From Rutidosis leptorrhynchoides (Eukaryota; Streptophyta; Magnoliopsida; Asterales; Asteraceae), in contig NC_092335.1 of assembly GCF_046630445.1 (NCBI RefSeq), forward strand, positions 309,800,501-309,864,500: a stretch of DNA of 64,000 nt. Reading direction: 5' to 3'. Below the pieces are notes generated by a model. It did no database searches. It was given only the letters and a program-made list of their open reading frames with translations, and was not told the origin of the DNA. Numbering within the stretch: the first letter of the stretch is position 1; each line of letters opens with the position of its first letter. This document shows, in pieces, positions 59,613 to 64,000 of the stretch. Both the position numbers and the translations under genes were made by a program.

Positions 59613-61106
59613 TCTCTTAAACGCCGGAAGCGCAACGCTAATATAGAGAAAAAAAAAAGATTTTTAGTTTACTTTTATTAAAATTCGTTTTTATAAAAAT
59701 GCGTTTTAAATATTCGAAAATATAAAAAGAAAAACAAAAATATAAGTATTTTTAAGATTTTGTTAAATATTTAAGTTTGATAAAGTTTCTTTATTTTTAT
59801 ATAAGTTTTATTTAAGTATTTTGTTTTTATGTAAAACATATAAAAAAACCGAAAAAAAATAAAATAAAATATATATATAAATCTAGTTTTACGATTTTTA
59901 TTTATAAAATTATAAAGTAGTTCTATTTTTAATTTAGTTTTTAAATATAAGTTTTTATTATATAAATATTTAGATTTTAAAACAGAAAAATATAAAACAG
60001 AAAAAAAAAAAACGTCAAATTTAAAACTGTACCTGAGTTAAATTTTGGAACCCAGCGACTCGCGGAGTTTTCTGCTTCGGGCACCGCAACTCGCGGAGAA
60101 ACTCTGACACCGACAGAATCCTAATTCAGCATTAATTACGGGAAATTATTAATTATTATTATTATTAACCCTAAGTGATTATTATTATTATATTTAGTTT
60201 TACTTTTTATTTAATTTATATTTTAGTTAAATTAGTTTAATTAAATTTTAAAATTAATAGTTTTAATAAATAATTAATATAAAAATAATATTTTTTTTTT
60301 AAATTGAACTTTTTACAACTTTTTGTATATTTTTATATTTTGTCCCTTTTTAATCGTTTTAGCGTAATATTTGTATTTCTCGCTCATATTTAGTTTTAAA
60401 CTTAGTTTTTGCCATAGTTATTTTTACTTCTAGATTTTTAGGCTTTGCCGTAGAATTCCTTAAGTGCTTTTTCTTTAGACTAAGATTTAGGTGCTTTAGA
60501 ATTTTGCGACGCCTTTTTAAGTTTTAGTTTCTTTTTAAGTTATTTCCATTTGGGATTTAGTTTTTCCTGTAAGCTTTAATATTTTTAGACGACTTTTACC
60601 TATGTATCAATTATCATTCCAATTAGTAATCTCAATTTGAGATTATAATTTTAAATTAGTTTTAGTAATAAGGTTAGGTTAGTCAAGTATTTTTAAGTGT
60701 TATAAGTTTCTTTTATTTTTCCGTCACCTTTTATTTTTTAACCATTTTTCTTTTTCGACCTTTTTCCGACGCGCTCTTTTTCTTTTTTATTTCTCGCTAT
60801 TCTAGTTTTTAGGACATAGATTTTTATTCTACTTCTTATCTAAATTTCTTAAAATTACGAAAATTTATTTTAAGTGGTTAAATTGATAGACATCAAAATT
60901 TTCTGGTTCGTAGTAATAGTTGGATTTGTACGTGGACCGGGTTATTAGAGCCAAACAGTCCTCAATTATATTGAGACCAAACGAATCCTGCCCCTCTGCT
61001 GCATCTTTTGGCTATTCGAAACGTGGGCAAAATCAGAAAAGTCTATTGATTGGATAACTTATTATAATTTTTCTTTCCTTTTAAAAACTAATAGGATATT
61101 CAGTGA
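59613..61106 (+). other. Athila untranslated leader
   Basis: About 1.5 kb of T- and A-rich sequence with no frame of note. It contains two more CGCGGAG motifs (60054-60070, 60087-60100). A long leader before gag is usual in Athila. Confidence 0.7.
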
Positions 61107-64000
61107 ATGCACCGAGCAAGACGTTCACCACCTTTTGTACGTTCACCACCTGTAACTAGATCAAGACATTTAGCAAATATTACCACCGTTGATTTTTCTT
61201 TAGAATCGTCATTCAGTCGACCAAGTACTCCAGTTCAAATTTCCGATAATCCATTTTTTGAACCCGACCTCACAATTGAGAATTCGGAGAATATTCAGGA
61301 ACGATTCATAGATCCTGAACCACTAAACTTTCCTCCGGAACCACCAATCATACAAACAGAGATTGTTGAGGAACGAACCATTAAATCAGAATCCTCTAGT
61401 GATTCCGATTCAACAAATTCAATTATGGAGAATCTGGAACCTTTAAGTATGGAAGACCGAATGAGAGCTAAACGCACTGGCCAAGGTCACGCAATTACTC
61501 ATCCAGACATTAATGTGCCAGATTATGAAATCAAAGGACAAATTCTACACATGGTGACTAATCAATGCCAATTTAGTGGTGCGCTGAAGGAAGATCCAAA
61601 TGAACATCTACGTACCTTTAATAGGATCTGCACACTATTTAAAATCCGAGAAGTGGAGGATGAACAGATATATCTCATGTTATTTTCCTGGACTTTAAAG
61701 GGAGAAGTCAAAGATTGGTTGGAATCGTTACCTGAAGGGGCGATTGATACATGGGACGTTTTAGTTGAAAATTTTCTTAAACAATTCTTTCCGGCATCTA
61801 AAGCCGTAAGACTTCAAGCAGAAATTGTTACGTTCACACAGAAGCCGAATGAAACTCTATATGAGGCGTGGACAAGATTTGGAAAGTTGTTGAGAGGATG
61901 TCCGCAACATGGTTTAGACACCTGTCAAATAGTACAAATATTCTACCAAGGATGCGACATCACTACAAGGAAAGACATAGATATAGCAGCTGGTGGTTCT
62001 ATTATGAAGAAAACCGAAACTGATGCTTACAAAATTATTGATAACACTGCTTCCCACTCACATGAGTGGCACCAAGAAAAAGATATCGTTAGATCATCTA
62101 AATCAGCTAGAGCTGATTCTAGCCATGACTTAGATTCCATTTCCATAAAGATAGATGCTGTCGAGAGACGAATGGAAAAGATGACTAAAGATATTCACTC
62201 AATACGAATTATTTGTGAGCAGTGTGGAGGACCTCATTTGACAAAAGATTGTCTTAGTATTGAATTAACAATGGAACAAAGAGAGAATATTTCATACATA
62301 AACCAAAGGCCTGGAAATAATTATCAGAATAATTATCAACCGCCAAGACCAATTTACAATCAAAACCAGAACTATAACCGAAATATTCCATACAACAACC
62401 AACAAGGTCCTAGCAATCAACAAGTATCCAATAATACTTACAATCAGCAAAGACCTAATTTTCAAAACAAACCACCACAACAAACCGATGATAAAAAGCC
62501 GAATTTAGAAGATATGATGACGAAGCTAGTTGAAACTCAAACGCAGTTTTTCACATCTCAGAAACAAACTAATGAACAAAATGCTCAAGCATTTAGAAAT
62601 CAACAAGCTTCTATTCAAAATCTGGAACAAGAAGTAAGTAACCTAGCAAGGTTAATAGGTGAAAGAAAACCGGGAAGTCTACCTAGTGATACAAATGCTA
62701 ACCCCTGGAATGAAACAGCTAAAGCTATTACCACAAGAAGTGGTACAACACTTAAACCACCTGAAATACCTGTAACTTCTGATGAAGCTATTCCTACTCC
62801 ACAAGAACCACAACCTAATCAAGATAAGGAAAAAGAACCGGTAGTTGAAAAGGTTAATGAAGACAACACAGTTAAGGCTAAACCTTATGTTAAACCATAC
62901 CAACCACCACTTCCTTACCCGAGTAAAATGAAGAAAGAGAAACTTGAAGCCGAGCAATCCAAATTCTTGGATATGTTTAAACAGATAAATGTAAATCTTC
63001 CTTTCAATGATGTGATTTCAGGAATGCCTAGATATGCTAAATTCTTGAAAGTTCTAATTTCAAATAGAAAGAAAATGGAAGAACTCTCGGCTGTTACCAT
63101 GAATGCTAATTGTTCAGCAGTGCTGTTGAATAAGATACCAGAAAAATTATCTGATCCAGGAAGTTTCACAATTCCATGTTTTCTGGGTAGTCTTAGTTCA
63201 ATAGAAGCATTGGCAGATTTAGGTGCTAGTATAAATCTAATGCCGTATTCACTATACGCTAAACTAGACCTTGGAGAATTGAAACCAACCAGAATAAGCA
63301 TACAACTAGCCGATAGATCAATAAAATATCCTAGAGGGATAATGGAGAACATGCTAGTTAAAGTTGGTACTTTAGTATTTCCAGTAGATTTTGTTGTTTT
63401 GGACATGGAAGAAGATTCTCAAGTTCCTCTCATATTAGGAAGACCATTCTTAAACACGGCTAAAGCAATGATAGACGTGTTCGGTAAGAAATTGACCCTA
63501 AGTATAGAGGAGGAGAGTGTTACCTTTTTAGTTGATAGAGCAATGCAAAAACCACAATCTGCAGATGATACATGTTATTATATTCAAACCATAGATGTAC
63601 ATGCAGAATTATTAGAAGAATTTCCAGAATTACAAGGAACAGGAGAATGTTCTTTAGGAGAAGGTAATGAACCAATTGATGAAGCTGAAATGTTAGCTAC
63701 ACTTATAGCTAATGGATATGAACCAACAACAGAAGAAATTCAAATGCTAAAAGAAGAAGACAGATATCGATATAAATCATCGATAGAAGAACCTCCGAAA
63801 TTAGCATTAAAGCCACTTCCAAACCATTTGGAATACGCTTATTTACATGGTGAATCTAAATTACCTGTAATAATATCGTCTTCTCTTACTGAAAATGAGA
63901 AATCACAACTCATTTCTGTGTTGAAAGCTTATAAACCAGCCATTGCATGGAAGATTCATGATATTAAAGGAATAAGTCCTTCGTATTGCACACATAAAAT
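61107..64000 (+). CDS. Athila gag-pol polyprotein, N-terminal part (gag and protease), partial
   Basis: The ATG at 61107 directly follows an in-frame TGA, and the frame stays open to the window edge (964 codons). Order: a charged N-terminus; the gag core about residues 140-290 (TNQCQFSGALKEDPNEHLRT, LKGEVKDWLESLP, FYQGCD); a zinc knuckle C370, C373, H377, C382; a Gln/Asn-rich linker; the protease with DLGASINLMP (Asp704) and PLILGRPFL; and the beginning of reverse transcriptase (ISPSYCTHKI) at the edge. These are Athila hallmarks. It makes virus-like particle proteins and the protease that processes them. No stop or frameshift is seen, unlike family A, so this insertion may be young. Confidence 0.9.
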   Translation, partial: MHRARRSPPFVRSPPVTRSRHLANITTVDFSLESSFSRPSTPVQISDNPFFEPDLTIENSENIQERFIDPEPLNFPPEPPIIQTEIVEERTIKSESSSDSDSTNSIMENLEPLSMEDRMRAKRTGQGHAITHPDINVPDYEIKGQILHMVTNQCQFSGALKEDPNEHLRTFNRICTLFKIREVEDEQIYLMLFSWTLKGEVKDWLESLPEGAIDTWDVLVENFLKQFFPASKAVRLQAEIVTFTQKPNETLYEAWTRFGKLLRGCPQHGLDTCQIVQIFYQGCDITTRKDIDIAAGGSIMKKTETDAYKIIDNTASHSHEWHQEKDIVRSSKSARADSSHDLDSISIKIDAVERRMEKMTKDIHSIRIICEQCGGPHLTKDCLSIELTMEQRENISYINQRPGNNYQNNYQPPRPIYNQNQNYNRNIPYNNQQGPSNQQVSNNTYNQQRPNFQNKPPQQTDDKKPNLEDMMTKLVETQTQFFTSQKQTNEQNAQAFRNQQASIQNLEQEVSNLARLIGERKPGSLPSDTNANPWNETAKAITTRSGTTLKPPEIPVTSDEAIPTPQEPQPNQDKEKEPVVEKVNEDNTVKAKPYVKPYQPPLPYPSKMKKEKLEAEQSKFLDMFKQINVNLPFNDVISGMPRYAKFLKVLISNRKKMEELSAVTMNANCSAVLLNKIPEKLSDPGSFTIPCFLGSLSSIEALADLGASINLMPYSLYAKLDLGELKPTRISIQLADRSIKYPRGIMENMLVKVGTLVFPVDFVVLDMEEDSQVPLILGRPFLNTAKAMIDVFGKKLTLSIEEESVTFLVDRAMQKPQSADDTCYYIQTIDVHAELLEEFPELQGTGECSLGEGNEPIDEAEMLATLIANGYEPTTEEIQMLKEEDRYRYKSSIEEPPKLALKPLPNHLEYAYLHGESKLPVIISSSLTENEKSQLISVLKAYKPAIAWKIHDIKGISPSYCTHK

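Larger units (their letters stand above)
57530..64000 (+). mobile_element. Athila-type Gypsy element, 5' part
   Basis: A 5' LTR, a primer site, a leader of about 1.5 kb and an open gag-protease frame running off the window. It is inserted in the family A integrase fragment; the expected 5-bp duplication on this side is ACAGT (57525-57529). The 3' end lies outside the window. Confidence 0.9.

Noticed and set aside
62292-63406. Minus-strand frames opposite the Athila gag
   Set aside because: Shadows of the open plus-strand gag-protease frame.

Overview
The window looks like nuclear DNA of a eudicot plant, most likely Asteraceae (daisy family). It is AT-rich and packed with long terminal repeat (LTR) retrotransposons nested inside one another. 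It holds one intact intron-containing plant gene, a CYP71-clan cytochrome P450. Asteraceae is an inference from the style of the P450 and of the Athila repeat, not from a database search. No prokaryotic features, CRISPR arrays or functional RNA genes were seen.

Layout. (1) 1-25329: a Ty3/Gypsy chromovirus-like element on the minus strand, here called family A. Its gag-pol (2917-7458) is broken by two nonsense codons and two frameshifts. Between primer binding site and gag it carries two extra reading frames: an F-box protein resembling the At2g35280 type (7956-8473) and an acidic repeat protein (8603-9225). One family A LTR (1942-2881) is cut by another LTR element running off the left edge (1-1941). 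The other LTR (9435-12624 plus 25058-25329) is split by a complete 12.4-kb element without pol, LARD1 (large retrotransposon derivative, 12625-25052), flanked by the 5-bp duplication TATCA. (2) 25330-27437: a decayed minus-strand gene of the plant 'putative gypsy-type transposon' kind, with a recognisable intron, into which family A inserted. (3) 27438-33413: the only low-TE stretch. It has a tRNA-derived SINE with a 24-bp duplication (28551-28799), the P450 gene (30141-31728) and, from about 32760, a Copia-type LTR. (4) 33588-46124: LARD2, a complete 12.5-kb minus-strand element with nearly identical LTRs and the 5-bp duplication CCTGG, inside the Copia remnant. (5) 46592-57529: a second family A copy (LTR part and integrase part), interrupted by LARD3 (49092-57034) and joined across a deletion by a copied 28-bp filler. 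(6) 57530-64000: the 5' part of an Athila-type Gypsy element on the plus strand, with an open gag-protease frame from 61107 to the window edge.

How the parts relate. Family A and the three LARDs share the same initiator-methionine primer site, similar LTR ends, an atypical plus-strand primer next to a perfect hairpin, a self-complementary AGATCT-centred palindrome in the LTR, and a second small hairpin near the LTR end. The LARDs have no pol but share a small gag-position reading frame (intact only in LARD2) followed by a conserved hairpin. The simplest reading is one super-group of autonomous and non-autonomous elements using common cis signals. The strongest candidates for undescribed biology are the retrotransposon-borne F-box and acidic frames and the shared structured cis elements.
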